Assembly: GCA_026224875.1 (NCBI GenBank)
Contig: JAMFRU010000008.1
Location: forward strand, 1 to 64,000
Reading direction: 5' to 3'
Origin: Acidocella sp.
GTDB lineage: Bacteria > Pseudomonadota > Alphaproteobacteria > Acetobacterales > Acetobacteraceae
Length of the DNA stretch: 64,000 nucleotides
Part shown: positions 51,793-61,427 of the stretch, piece by piece
How the letters are laid out: each line of letters begins with the position of its first letter
Numbering within the stretch: the stretch's first letter is position 1
Program-made: the position numbers and the translations under genes
The notes under the pieces: generated by a model
Seen by the model: only the letters and a program-made list of their open reading frames with translations
Told to the model about the DNA's origin: nothing
Databases searched by the model: none

Positions 51793-52009
51793 CAAACCAA
51801 ACCTGCGTCCAAGCTGCGTCCGCCGAACAGCGGCTGGACAACGCCTGTGTGTCCGGAAGGGCGGCCGCGAACTATGCGCCTAATCGCCCTGCTGGATCGT
51901 CCAATTGTGTTGTCATTCCAGCTTTGTCGCGCTTGTAAACATTCCGGATAGCTAGCCATCAACCATGAAATGGAAGGCGGTGTATCTGCTTCTATAAAAA
52001 GGAACGGGG
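51793..52009. other. spacer before the gene-fragment region
   Basis: No gene, tRNA or strong hairpin seen in these 217 bases. It marks the border between the efflux locus and the patchwork of gene fragments. Confidence 0.4.
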
Positions 52010-52222
52010 ATGGACGATGCCGGTTTTAAAGCCAAGTACGGGCCGTGGGCCGTCATCGCGGGAGGATCGGAAGGCACCGGGCGGTCTTTTGCGCGTCTTG
52101 TCGCGGCCAGAGGCCTCAACTGCGTGCTCGTTGCTAAAGGCGGCCCCCCGGAGCAGACCGCCCGTGAAATCCGCGACGAATTCGGCGTCGAGACCGGCCA
52201 CCTCAGCGCCGATGGGTCACAC
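52010..52222 (+). pseudogene. N-terminal fragment of a short-chain dehydrogenase
   Basis: The first 70 codons read like the start of an SDR: KYGPWAVIAGGSEGTGRSFA is the TGxxxGxG-type cofactor motif and CVLVAKGG the second strand. After EFGVETGHLSADG the sequence turns into an unrelated protein, so the catalytic Ser-Tyr-Lys is missing. The open frame continues to 52576 and would be called as a 188-residue protein, but it is a chimera. Confidence 0.7.
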
Positions 52223-52390
52223 CCCATCATGGCGAAACCGGGATTAAGGCCCAGGCACATGGCGCTTCACCCAAACAAAATACTTCTTTACTGCAATGGC
52301 GAGACCTCCGCCAACATCGCCGGCTATACTGTAGGTGAAACAACGGGCGCGCTGACGCAATTTCAGGGCATTGATGCCTGGCCCGTGGAT
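52223..52390 (+). pseudogene. fragment of a lactonase-type beta-propeller
   Basis: In the same frame as the dehydrogenase fragment. RPRHMALHPNKILLYCNGE and IAGYTVGETTGALTQFQ match the blade pattern of 6-phosphogluconolactonase/YVTN propellers (GPRHxAFHPN, then YVVNE and TGxLT). Only one and a half blades remain, so it cannot fold alone. It is joined to the fragment before it without a gap. Confidence 0.6.
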
Positions 52391-52431
52391 AGCTCTTTGC
52401 CTACCCCGAGTACCGGTGCAGTGGTGATGTT

Positions 52432-52760
52432 GCTTGCATCCAGCGTCCTGCCATTGCCTGTGGCATTGCCGATCGAGACACCCAGTAATTTTGAACCGTC
52501 CGAACCCGCGGCGAATGTCAGCCCCGCATGTCCATCGGCATTGATGCCGACGATTGGGGCGCTGCCTGAAGTGTAGCCGGTCGCGGAAGTGCCGTCGATT
52601 GTGGCGGCCGATGTAATGGGGGGAGACCGCTTTGCAGCGCGATTGTGCCTTGCACAGCGAAGGTTATGGTTGAGGCTGTGCCGCCGGCATTTGCCTGCTC
52701 AATCGCTCAGCGCAGAGATCCCGTGCCGGCATCATCGGTATTCGTGACCGAGAAATCCAT
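52432..52760 (-). pseudogene. decayed beta-helix surface protein fragment
   Basis: On the minus strand from 52760 the translation is MDFSVTNTDDAGTGSLR, a TGA stop, then AIEQANAGGTASTITFAV and onwards. After a six-C run the frame shifts, then continues as ITSAATIDGTSATGY and DGHAGLTFAAGSDGSKLLG. This is the N-terminal pattern of large right-handed beta-helix surface proteins. The stop, the frameshift and the loss of all downstream repeats show that it is dead. Confidence 0.65.
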
Positions 52761-52780
52761 GTCCTGTATCCCCCAAGTTT

Positions 52781-52798
52781 ATTTCCGGCGCCGGAAAT
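52781..52798. promoter_or_regulatory. 18-bp perfect palindrome
   Basis: atttccggcgccggaaat, with no spacer, lies between the beta-helix fragment and the AraC gene. It may be a regulator site. Next to it, at 52816-52844, is a second inverted repeat (tggttacg-N13-cgtaacca). Confidence 0.5.
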
Positions 52799-52815
52799 GG
52801 GCATGGCGCTGCGCT

Positions 52816-52844
52816 TGGTTACGAGCATCAGAGAAGCGTAACCA
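52816..52844. promoter_or_regulatory. inverted repeat upstream of the AraC-type gene
   Basis: tggttacg and cgtaacca with 13 bases between them. AraC-type regulators usually bind direct repeats, so another regulator may act here. A direct repeat, gcttactggaaac twice with a 16-base period, lies a little further right. Confidence 0.4.
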
Positions 52845-52913
52845 TACGTCAAATAAAGGATACGGGTCGGGCGGCTTGGCTGCTTACTGGAAACGCCGCT
52901 TACTGGAAACAAA

Positions 52914-54014
52914 GTGGCGGCATGTTGTCCCAAACCCCGCCATGGCTTGCACTACAGCTTTGACAGGGGGGTGATTGATGCTAATTTCCCTCAGGTGACC
53001 CAAACTCCCATCCGTGATGGCCCGCCGGCCGCGCCGCCTGAGGCGGGGGCAGTGTCGCTTACATCGTTTTCCACGGATTCAGTGCTCCCGGCGCAGCGTA
53101 TCGACTACTGGCATGGCGGCGTGTTGCGCCGGCTTGATACAGCACCCGGGCTCGATGCGGGCGTGCCGTTTAACGCCAGGCTGACACGGCTGGCGGCGTT
53201 GGACGTGGAATTGCTGGACCATAGCGGCAGCGCCCAAATGGCGCGGCGCGATGCAGTGCGTTGCCGAGCTGATGGGCGCGACGATATCAGCCTTAATTTC
53301 ATGGTGCTGTCGTCCAGCACCAGCGTGGAGCACGGCGCCGCCAGGCTGGCCCTGCGCGCGGGCGATGTGATGATACTCGACTCCTCCCTGCCGACGGAGA
53401 TGAAGCGCAAAAGACACCGGGCCATCAGCCTGTTCATCCCGCGGGCGAAGGTAAAAATGATATGCCCGGACCCTGGCCGGCTTGCCGGGCGGTTGCTGCG
53501 GCCCGACGGCATTGCGGGTGTTTTACGCTCGTATCTGCAGGCGACCATGGACCATGCCGCGCATATGCAGCCGCAGCAACATGTTGTGGCTATGGACGTT
53601 GCAATGCAGCTGGCGCTTGCAGCCCTGGCTGAGGAGGCTGCCGCCCCTGTTAATGCCGCGGTACTGGACGAAGGGTTGTACCATGCGGCGAAAACCCACA
53701 TCGCCCAAGACTGCACGAATTTCGGAACCAATCCGTTATCTGTCGCGCTGCATCTAGGTTGTTCCCGCAGCGGGCTTTACCGGGCGTTTGCCAAGCATGG
53801 CGAAAGTGTTGCGGCATGCATCTGGCTGGCCCGTCTCGTTCATGCCCGGCGGATGCTGGGTGCTGCCCGGTACCGCCATCTCCAGATCAACGAGATCGCG
53901 TTCCGGAGCGGGTTCTACGATCATTCGAGCTTCGACCGGATGTTCAAACGCGCATACGGCATGAAGCCGGCGGACATGCGCCAGCTGAGCCTGGAGCGCG
54001 GCCAGGCACGTTAG
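52914..54014 (+). CDS. AraC-family transcriptional regulator
   Basis: Up to 366 residues. The N-terminal 200 residues resemble the AraC-binding-like domain of FeaR-type regulators (TDSVLPAQRIDYWHGGVLRR, then DVMILDSSLPTEMKRKR). The C-terminal 100 carry the two helix-turn-helices (LSVALHLGCSRSGLYRAFA and INEIAFRSGFYDHSSFDRMF). The start is uncertain: the GTG at 52971 or one nearby could replace the 52914 ATG. It stands alone among gene fragments, so its target is unknown. Confidence 0.85.
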   Translation: MAACCPKPRHGLHYSFDRGVIDANFPQVTQTPIRDGPPAAPPEAGAVSLTSFSTDSVLPAQRIDYWHGGVLRRLDTAPGLDAGVPFNARLTRLAALDVELLDHSGSAQMARRDAVRCRADGRDDISLNFMVLSSSTSVEHGAARLALRAGDVMILDSSLPTEMKRKRHRAISLFIPRAKVKMICPDPGRLAGRLLRPDGIAGVLRSYLQATMDHAAHMQPQQHVVAMDVAMQLALAALAEEAAAPVNAAVLDEGLYHAAKTHIAQDCTNFGTNPLSVALHLGCSRSGLYRAFAKHGESVAACIWLARLVHARRMLGAARYRHLQINEIAFRSGFYDHSSFDRMFKRAYGMKPADMRQLSLERGQAR

Positions 54015-54320
54015 ATCGCGAGCTTGCCGCATTTTGCGGTAGCATTGGCAGGCCATCGATTGATCCGGATTTGAGGATGGAGCGGGCTTCTGGGTGTTCA
54101 GAAGAGCAACTATAGACTGCTGAGGCAGCGCTGGCGTTTGTCTCGGCACTGGGACGTACAGTCAATAAATAAAAAACATCCTGAGATACTTGGTCAAATA
54201 CAGGTGCCTGCTGGCTTTATAATAGTCGTGAATTAGCACAACGGTTGTGCCTGCAAGTCTTTGTTGAGGCAAAGCATGAACCAGGAACGGCGTTGCCATG
54301 GCACCCATATGGATTAAATT
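54015..54320. other. upstream region of the Hint protein gene
   Basis: 306 bases without a gene. It contains TATAAT at 54218-54223 and, 12 bases further, a hairpin or operator gcacaa-cgg-ttgtgc (54236-54250 or so). No good -35 is spaced correctly. The start codon at 54321 lacks a clear ribosome-binding site. Confidence 0.4.
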
Positions 54321-56984
54321 ATGACTCAATATGTCGTGTACTCAGGCACTACCAGCAGCGGACTTGTCCTAGGCAGTGGTGACGTCATTGTTAATTATGC
54401 AGGCGGCACGGTCATAAATGCCATCGTGAACAGCGGTGGATTTGATGACTTATATGGGGGGGTTGATTCCGGTGCCACGATAAACAACGGCGGTCATCTG
54501 GTTCTGCTTTTGGGTGGCACGGCCAGCAATGCTGTAGTCAACGGCGGCTTTGTTGTCATTTCCAGCGGCACGGCAATCGGCTTGACGATCAGCAATGGCG
54601 GCGTGGGCGGCGTCATGGTTGAAGCCGGTGGTCTGCTGAGCGGCGGGACGATTGATTATGGCACGAATGCGAACATATACGCCGGCGGCACGGCGCGCGG
54701 CGTTACGGCAAATAATGCGGGTCTGGAAGTCTATAGCGGTGGTGTTGCCTCCGGCAGCTTCATCGTATCGGGCGGGCATCTGGACATTTCCGCTGGTGGT
54801 ATAGCCAGAGGCACCACGGTGAGCACCGGCGGCACCGAAAACGTGTCTTCCGGTGGTACGGCCAGTAACAGCGTTGTGAGCAGCGGAGGCATCGAGAACG
54901 TGTCTTCCGGCGGCACGGCGAGCGGCACCGTGGTGAGCACCAGCGGTACCGAAAACGTGTCTTCCGGTGGCATGGCGGTCAATACCACAGTCAGCGGTGG
55001 CACGGTCGTCATTTCCGGCGGCACCTCAATCGGCTTGACAATCAGCAATGGCGGTGCCGGCGGCGTCGTGGTTAAGGCCGGTGGTGTGCTGAGCGGCGGG
55101 ACGATTCTTCAAGGCACGAATGCGAACATATCCTCCGGTGGCAAGGCGCTCGGCGTTACGGCGAATAATGCGGGTTTGGTGGTTTATACGGGCGGTATTG
55201 CCTCTGGCAGCATCATCATATCGAGCGCTCATCTCAATATTTCCTCCGGCGGCACGGCCAGCGGCACGGTGGTAAGCGGCGGCGGCGAGGTGTTTGTATC
55301 GTCCGGTGGCACGGCGACCGGCACTGTGGCGAATTTCGGCGGTTATCAAATCGTCGATTCGGGCGGCACGGCCGTTAGTGCCACGGTGAATATCGGCGGA
55401 CTGGACTACGTATCGGGCGGGACTGAAACAGGCGCCACCATAAACTCCCAGGGTGAGCAGAATATCGTTGCTGGTTCGGTCGATGGCACGACGGTGAGTT
55501 CCGGTGGCTACATGTATGCCTCTGGCGGCACAGTCAATAATACGACGGTGAATGCCGCTGGTTGGCTGATTATCTCTGGCGGCACAGTCAGTGGCGTAAC
55601 GGGGGCTGGAACCTATGACGCAGCGATAAGCGCCTATATTTTAGCCCAAATTCAAGCATATGGCGATGTTAGCGGCATCTCGCTCGACGCCACTAACCTC
55701 GCCATTTACGCCGGCGCTACGGCCTATACCGTGACCGCTACGGACCATAGCAATATAAATGTGGGCAGCGGCGGCATTATCAGCGGCGCCACTGTTTCCG
55801 GCATCTCTACTGAGAATGTCGTCTACGGCGGGATAGCCATAAGTTCGGTCATCGGTGCCACGGGAACGATGACCATTTCCGGCGGGGTAGCCAGTGGCAC
55901 GATTGTACAATCCGGGGGCACCGAAATCATTGCTGAAAATGCGATAAAAGGTGTGGCCAGCGGCACGATTGTGCAATCCGGAGGCATCGAGATTGTCTCC
56001 TCCGGCGGGACAGCAAGCCGGACCACGGTGAGCAGCGGTGGCCAGCAGATGGTTTCAAGCGGCGGTGCCACCACCAGTACGACCGTCTATGCCGGTGGGT
56101 CGGTAACAATATCAAATGGCGGTAGCACCAACGCGGATATCATCAGTAGTGGCGGCACGGAAAAATTGTTGTCCGGCGGCACGGCCAACGGCATCACGCT
56201 GCTCTCCGGCGGAAAACTCGATCTTCTGGGCGATGCATATGTGAGCGGCGCCACCGCGACGTTGAGCGCCGGCAGTGGTGGCACAAATGTTCTAACCATC
56301 ACCGAAGGCGGCCATAGCTATACACAGACCCTGTCTGGTGATTATACCGGCGAAACCTTCACTTTGTCGGTGGACAGCACAGGTGGCACGGTCGTCTACA
56401 TCTGCTTCCTCGCCGGCACCCATATCGCCACCCCGGCAGGCGAGGTCGTGGTTGAGACTCTCTCAGCCGGCGACTTGGTGCTCACCGCCGGTGGTGCCGC
56501 GCAACCGGTCATCTGGCTCGGCCGCAGCACCGTCTCCACCCGCTTCGCCGACCCGGAAGCCAGCTCGCCCATCCGAATCAAAACAGGCGCTTTGGGTGCG
56601 GGGTTGCCGGTACGCGACCTGCTGGTCTCTCCCAACCATGCGCTGTTTCTAGACGGTCTCCTTGTCCAGGCCAATGCGCTTGTGAATGGTATGAGCATTG
56701 TGCGGGAAACGAATTTGCCGGAGCGTTTCACCTACTTCCATGTGGAACTGGCAACGCATGAGTTACTGATCTCCGAAGGCGTGCCCTCGGAGAGTTTTGT
56801 GGACAATGTCGATCGTATGAATTTTGACAACTGGGAAGAGCATGAAGCTCTGTTCCGCAACAAAACCGGAATTGAGGAAATGCCGTATCCAAGAGCGAAA
56901 GCCGCCCGGCAGATCCCTTCTGCCTTGTCCAAGATGCTGATCGAAAGGGCGACCCAGATCAGCGCGATACCACGCTCTGCGTGA
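54321..56984 (+). CDS. AIDA-repeat protein with C-terminal Hint domain
   Basis: 887 residues. No signal peptide. Residues 1-685 consist of some 30 short AIDA-like repeats, typically GGTASGTVVSSGGTENVSSG, predicted to form a long beta-solenoid. From about residue 690 a Hint (Hedgehog/intein) domain begins at VYICFLAGTHIATPAGEVVV, with Cys at its first position and SPNHALFLDG further on; the end is helical. Such Hint_2 proteins are common in Acetobacteraceae and are believed to be surface-associated; self-cleavage is unproven. Residues near 79-170 and 230-321 are a large internal duplication. Confidence 0.88.
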   Translation: MTQYVVYSGTTSSGLVLGSGDVIVNYAGGTVINAIVNSGGFDDLYGGVDSGATINNGGHLVLLLGGTASNAVVNGGFVVISSGTAIGLTISNGGVGGVMVEAGGLLSGGTIDYGTNANIYAGGTARGVTANNAGLEVYSGGVASGSFIVSGGHLDISAGGIARGTTVSTGGTENVSSGGTASNSVVSSGGIENVSSGGTASGTVVSTSGTENVSSGGMAVNTTVSGGTVVISGGTSIGLTISNGGAGGVVVKAGGVLSGGTILQGTNANISSGGKALGVTANNAGLVVYTGGIASGSIIISSAHLNISSGGTASGTVVSGGGEVFVSSGGTATGTVANFGGYQIVDSGGTAVSATVNIGGLDYVSGGTETGATINSQGEQNIVAGSVDGTTVSSGGYMYASGGTVNNTTVNAAGWLIISGGTVSGVTGAGTYDAAISAYILAQIQAYGDVSGISLDATNLAIYAGATAYTVTATDHSNINVGSGGIISGATVSGISTENVVYGGIAISSVIGATGTMTISGGVASGTIVQSGGTEIIAENAIKGVASGTIVQSGGIEIVSSGGTASRTTVSSGGQQMVSSGGATTSTTVYAGGSVTISNGGSTNADIISSGGTEKLLSGGTANGITLLSGGKLDLLGDAYVSGATATLSAGSGGTNVLTITEGGHSYTQTLSGDYTGETFTLSVDSTGGTVVYICFLAGTHIATPAGEVVVETLSAGDLVLTAGGAAQPVIWLGRSTVSTRFADPEASSPIRIKTGALGAGLPVRDLLVSPNHALFLDGLLVQANALVNGMSIVRETNLPERFTYFHVELATHELLISEGVPSESFVDNVDRMNFDNWEEHEALFRNKTGIEEMPYPRAKAARQIPSALSKMLIERATQISAIPRSA

Positions 56985-57201
56985 TCGATGGCCAATATGG
57001 GGTAGAGCATGCCAGGAAACGCGAAACTAGCGGCGCCTCCCATTTTTGGGATGCCTTACCCACGGGCGAAGTCAACTCCCTGATGCCCTGCACCGTAGGC
57101 TCGCGGTGCCGCGCCAGGTGTAATCGGGGCCGCGACCCGGAGGTTCACTCTAAACACATGTGGTGGTGCTGGGCTACATCTCGTTCCAGGATACGGCTCG
57201 C
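56985..57201. other. intergenic region before the chemotaxis cluster
   Basis: 217 bases between two genes that point toward each other. No gene or strong terminator is visible. Short frames here have no family resemblance. Confidence 0.4.
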
Positions 57202-58932
57202 TTAGAACAGAGCATCCTCAAAATCATCGCTTGCGGCTGGTGCAGCGGCGCGTGCGGGAGCTGTCGCCGTAACAATACCCCAGTTCGCGGCAACCGTAGC
57301 CTGGATATCCCGTTCCTGGGCCATCGTGTAGATTGCGCCAAGCTTGCCAAAGAATGCAGCGAGCGGGGCTTGTATATCGTCGTCACAAGGCTGCGCCTGG
57401 GCGGCCAAACAGTGCAAATCTTCGCCGGTCCGCCGAAGGGCGTTTCCGATTTCACCGTGAAACGCCAGTTCATCGCGCGAATTCTTCAAAAGGTTCAGAA
57501 CGGTCTCGCCATTTTCAGTCAGTGCCGCGACGTCACGTTCGGTTGTGCCCGCGGCTGCATTTATACAGAGAATCGCGGCCGAAAGCGCGGCACCGGCAGT
57601 CTCGTCCTGGGCGCCCATTGCCTCGGGCACCGCCGAGGATAGATCCGATGTCGTTGCAATCAATGTTTTCAGCGCGGCGACGCAGGCGTTGGCCGTACCT
57701 TCCAGATAACCCGCATGTGTGCGCAGTTCCGTTGCTATAATGCTGAGCGGCCGGCCCGCATCGCCGAGCCGCGTCGATTTCAAAGTGGTATTCAATGCCA
57801 TATACAGTACATCGGATTTCATCATTTGGATCGCATCCAACCGGTCCGACAGGATACGCGCGGCGGCGGCGGCGCGGTGGCCGGTATCCTGGGCCAGCGT
57901 ATCGGCCTCTTCTATTTCGGTGGCCAGCCCAACGGCCTCGCCCATGCGCTGCTCCAGCGTTCGCAGAAAACCGCCGGACTCCGTTTCGGTTTGCCCATAG
58001 GCCACATCCCGCAGAGACAGTAGAGAAGCCGCGTCCCGTGACAAGCCCTCCAGCCCGTTGCTGATCTGCGCGACCTCGTGGTTGAAATCATGCAATGTGG
58101 CATCCAGCTGTGCGGCCAGAAGCGTGCTCATCACGGCTCGTATGCGTGCCGCGTCCCGTGCCGGAATGGCGGGATCGATCGTTTCTAGAAACAAAACGCC
58201 CGTTTGAATATGCTCGACGCGCTGGCGTGTGCTATCGCCAATCTGCAACGCCACCAGCATGCGCATAACCTGCTTGCGGACGTTGGTCGCCAGGGTGCTG
58301 GCATCCGCCGCCGCGGCACCTATTTTGCTGCGATGCCCGGCCAGCAGGTCTGCGGCATCGAGCAGCTGGCTGGAGACCATTGGAATCGTATCGGCACTGC
58401 CGCACTCTAGTGTTTCTGCTCGCAGCACGGCCGTCTGCAATTCGCCTTTCAGCATCAAAAGCCCGTGTTCGAGCGCCTCAACCTCGGCGCGGCCGGCTTC
58501 AACACGCTGGCACATCTCCTGGGCAAAAACCTCGAATTCCGTATCCGCGTTAGGAATTCCGCCGGCGGTTATTTTTATGCTCACGGTGAAGGCGCGCATA
58601 TAAATAAGGCTTCGGCGCATATCCTCGATGCGCGATGAGAGCGCGGCGCATTGATTTTCGAGCTGGCCGATCGTAGCGCGCCGCTCGCTTTGCTTGGCCG
58701 GCAGTGCGGCCAGTTGCGCCGACGCGCCATGGAGCTGTTGGGTTGTTGCGGCGATGGTGCTGGGGCCAAGTGCTTTCGTCATACCATCCAGCGTGGTTAC
58801 CAGTGTGGCGATACCATTGACCACTTGCGACAGAATTTTTCCCGCATCCAGAAACTTCGTCTCGATCACCAGCCGCGATGCTTCCATGCCTTGGATCATG
58901 CCGGCAACGCTCATTATAGTATCCGGTACCAT
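57202..58932 (-). CDS. large helical chemotaxis-cluster protein with CheZ-like tail
   Basis: 576 residues from the ATG at 58932 (an AGGA site fits; GTG at 58953 overlaps cheB). No membrane helix. It is almost entirely helical and Ala-rich, with receptor-like parts (MALNTTLKSTRLGDAGRPL and VASEV-like segments), so it resembles a soluble chemoreceptor or phosphatase scaffold. A Pro/Ala linker leads to SDDFEDALF at the very end, like the CheY-binding tail of CheZ (DDLLDSLGF in E. coli). No CheZ is present in the window. It is the last gene of the operon. Confidence 0.7.
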   Translation of the reverse strand: MVPDTIMSVAGMIQGMEASRLVIETKFLDAGKILSQVVNGIATLVTTLDGMTKALGPSTIAATTQQLHGASAQLAALPAKQSERRATIGQLENQCAALSSRIEDMRRSLIYMRAFTVSIKITAGGIPNADTEFEVFAQEMCQRVEAGRAEVEALEHGLLMLKGELQTAVLRAETLECGSADTIPMVSSQLLDAADLLAGHRSKIGAAAADASTLATNVRKQVMRMLVALQIGDSTRQRVEHIQTGVLFLETIDPAIPARDAARIRAVMSTLLAAQLDATLHDFNHEVAQISNGLEGLSRDAASLLSLRDVAYGQTETESGGFLRTLEQRMGEAVGLATEIEEADTLAQDTGHRAAAAARILSDRLDAIQMMKSDVLYMALNTTLKSTRLGDAGRPLSIIATELRTHAGYLEGTANACVAALKTLIATTSDLSSAVPEAMGAQDETAGAALSAAILCINAAAGTTERDVAALTENGETVLNLLKNSRDELAFHGEIGNALRRTGEDLHCLAAQAQPCDDDIQAPLAAFFGKLGAIYTMAQERDIQATVAANWGIVTATAPARAAAPAASDDFEDALF

Positions 58933-58949
58933 CGTCTTCATTCCTATTC

Positions 58950-60038
58950 TCACCGGGCCGCCGCACGGCGGATCTCTTGAGCGATGTGATGCAGCGGCAC
59001 AATTCTATCGACGCCACCTCGCGCGATAGCCTCTTTCGGCATGCCGAAAACAATTGAGGTCGCTTCGTCCTGGGCCAATGTGAACGCCCCGGCGGTCTTC
59101 ATTTCTGCCAGGCCACGGGCGCCATCATCGCCCATGCCGGTCATGATGACACCCACAGCGTTGGTGCCAACAACGCGCGCCGCCGAGCGAAACAACACGT
59201 CCACCGAGGGACGATGCCGTGTGACCAGCGGGCCATCCTTGACCGAAACATAATAACGCGCCCCACTGCGCTCGATCATGGTGTGCAAATTACCGGGTGC
59301 GATCAGCACCCGCCCGCGCAGCACGGTATCGCCATTTTCAGCTTCCTTCACCTCCATCGCGCACAGGCTGTCGAGCCGGCGCGCGAATGAGGCCGTGAAT
59401 TTCTCAGGCATATGCTGGACAATCACGATCCCTGGTGCATCGATTGGCAGCGCCTCCAGCACCTCGCGCAGCGATTCCGTGCCGCCCGTGGAAGCGCCGA
59501 TGCAGATGATCGTCTCCGTCGTGCGGGCCATGGCGCCGCCGGTGGCGGGTGGCAGCATGGCATCCGCCGTCAGCTTCTGGCTCGGATCATGCGCCGCCGC
59601 GACGCGATCCCGGCGGCGCCCGACGCGCGCTTGCGCCGCACCTTTCACAACCTCGCATATATGCGCGCGCGCTTCGGTCAAATGGTCGCTCACGCCTATT
59701 CTCGGCTTGAGAATGATATCGACAGCCCCAGCTTCCAGCGCCTGCATCAAGGTCTCGGAGCCGGTCTCCACGAGGGAAGAACACATCACCACGGGAATGG
59801 GATGCTGTGCCATTAATCTGCGCAGGAATGTTATCCCGTCCATGCGCGGCATTTCCACATCCAGCGTGATAACGTCGGGCACTTCATCGCGTATGCGCGC
59901 GGCGGCGACAAAAGGGTCGGAGGCAATGCCGAGCACTTCAATGTCGGGGTCGGCGGCCAGTATTTCGGCCAGCGTCTGGCGCACCGTGGCGGAATCATCG
60001 ACGATAAGTACCCGCACGCGTTTCCTGGTTTGCAGCAT
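58950..60038 (-). CDS. cheB: chemotaxis methylesterase CheB
   Basis: 362 residues. Receiver domain 8-125 with the phospho-acceptor Asp60 in [13 protein letters not shown]; catalytic domain from about 175 with Ser183 in [11 protein letters not shown], His209 in VQHMPEKF and an Asp in GMGDDGARG. It removes methyl groups from receptors and deamidates glutamines. It lies four bases after cheR. Confidence 0.97.
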   Translation of the reverse strand: MLQTRKRVRVLIVDDSATVRQTLAEILAADPDIEVLGIASDPFVAAARIRDEVPDVITLDVEMPRMDGITFLRRLMAQHPIPVVMCSSLVETGSETLMQALEAGAVDIILKPRIGVSDHLTEARAHICEVVKGAAQARVGRRRDRVAAAHDPSQKLTADAMLPPATGGAMARTTETIICIGASTGGTESLREVLEALPIDAPGIVIVQHMPEKFTASFARRLDSLCAMEVKEAENGDTVLRGRVLIAPGNLHTMIERSGARYYVSVKDGPLVTRHRPSVDVLFRSAARVVGTNAVGVIMTGMGDDGARGLAEMKTAGAFTLAQDEATSIVFGMPKEAIARGGVDRIVPLHHIAQEIRRAAAR

Positions 60039-60042
60039 TAGC

Positions 60043-60903
60043 CTACACCCTCTGAAAAACGGTGCTCATAACCTGGACCACCGGCAGGCCCTCGCCCGCC
60101 CCGGTTTCTGAATGGCCAAGGATAAGATAACCGCCCGGCCGTAAATGATCGCACAGCCGGGTTAAGACATTGTTCTGCGTCTGCCGGTCGAAATAGATCA
60201 GTATATTGCGGCAGAAGATGCAATCGAGGTCGCGGTCCACGGGATAGCGCTTTTCCATCAGGTTCAAATGCCCCCAGGCGATCTTGGCGCGCAATTGCGG
60301 CACGATGCGGACCATATCCAGGCCCGGATCGCGCGACTGCAGAATAAAACTGCCGCGCATATCGGGCGGCACCGGGGCGATCATGGCCGTGGGGAACTGG
60401 CCGGCCACGGCGACTTTGAGTACGTGTGTTGAAATATCCGTTGCGAGTATCGAGTAATCCGGCCCGCGGTGCTGTTGGCGAAATGCTTCGAGCACCATGG
60501 CGATTGTATAGGCCTCGGCCCCGATGGAGGCGGCGGCACTCCATATTTTAACCGTCCGCCGTCTTGCCTGTACCATCGCAGGGAGAAAAACATCCCGTAA
60601 AAAATCGAAATGCGCGGGCTCACGGAAAAAATCCGTCTTGTTGGTTGATACCGCGTTGATCAGATGCACGAGTTCCTGGTCGAGACCATGATCTTTGAAG
60701 AGGTAATCGCAATACTCATCAAGCGCCTCAAGCCCCAACGCAGCCAGCCGCGAGCGCAGCCGAACCGCCAGCATGGTGCGTTTCGCAGGTGGCATCTTGA
60801 TGCCGCTATGCTGATGGATCAGCCCGGCCAGCCGCTCGAAATTGCGCTTGCTGAAGCGCTCGGTCACGGTATCGAGCGGTGCCATCAAAGAAGATTCACT
60901 CAC
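60043..60903 (-). CDS. cheR: chemotaxis methyltransferase CheR
   Basis: 286 residues. The N-terminal helical domain ([16 protein letters not shown]) is followed by the SAM-binding domain: [20 protein letters not shown] is motif I and [10 protein letters not shown] the catalytic region; it ends LILGHSETG. It methylates receptor glutamates. The GTG at 60903 is used here; the ATG six codons later is an alternative. Confidence 0.95.
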   Translation of the reverse strand: MSESSLMAPLDTVTERFSKRNFERLAGLIHQHSGIKMPPAKRTMLAVRLRSRLAALGLEALDEYCDYLFKDHGLDQELVHLINAVSTNKTDFFREPAHFDFLRDVFLPAMVQARRRTVKIWSAAASIGAEAYTIAMVLEAFRQQHRGPDYSILATDISTHVLKVAVAGQFPTAMIAPVPPDMRGSFILQSRDPGLDMVRIVPQLRAKIAWGHLNLMEKRYPVDRDLDCIFCRNILIYFDRQTQNNVLTRLCDHLRPGGYLILGHSETGAGEGLPVVQVMSTVFQRV

Positions 60904-60936
60904 GCAACATTATACCTTCACCGGTGCTGTAGCGCA

Positions 60937-61413
60937 TCAGGCAGCGTGGTGCTGCATGTTGCCGGCCAGCATGGTCTCGCTGCCGGTCAGTAGTTTTGGC
61001 AGGTCGAACAGAACCACAAACCCGTCCTCCCGGCGGACGACGCCCGCGATATAATCCGAACGCCACGGCACGCCAATCTCCGGTGCGCCCTCGATATCCG
61101 CCGCCGCAAAACTGACAACCTCGATCACACGATCGGCCACCAGCCCAAGGCCGAGGAGCTGCCCGCCCACGGGCACGTCGAGCACCAGAATGCGGGTTGC
61201 ACCATCCGGTACCGTGGGTGGCAACCCCAGCCTGGCCCGCAGGTCGATCATGGGGGTGCCACGCCCCCGCACATCGATCAGACCAAGCAGATAATCGGGT
61301 CCCTCTGGTATCTTGAAGGGCGGTCGATAATCCAGAATCTCCCGTACATAGGCGACCGGCACCGCGAAAACTTCCTGTCCCAATGCCAATGTCACGAAAT
61401 CTCCGGCTTGCAT
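60937..61413 (-). CDS. cheW: chemotaxis adaptor CheW
   Basis: 158 residues. Starts FVTLALGQEVFAVPVAYVRE, the first CheW strand, with LLGLIDVRGRGTPMIDLRA as the core motif. Couples receptors to CheA. The ATG at 61413 has a GAGAGGG ribosome-binding site; a TTG at 61431 would make it longer without one. CheA and CheY are not in the window. A remnant of its 5' end is seen at 63195-63222. Confidence 0.95.
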   Translation of the reverse strand: MQAGDFVTLALGQEVFAVPVAYVREILDYRPPFKIPEGPDYLLGLIDVRGRGTPMIDLRARLGLPPTVPDGATRILVLDVPVGGQLLGLGLVADRVIEVVSFAAADIEGAPEIGVPWRSDYIAGVVRREDGFVVLFDLPKLLTGSETMLAGNMQHHAA

Positions 61414-61427
61414 GATGCTGCCCTCTC

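Noticed and set aside
54321-56300. Regular short repeats that could suggest a CRISPR array or satellite DNA
   Set aside because: They are in-frame codons of an AIDA-repeat protein, imperfect, and have no unique spacers.
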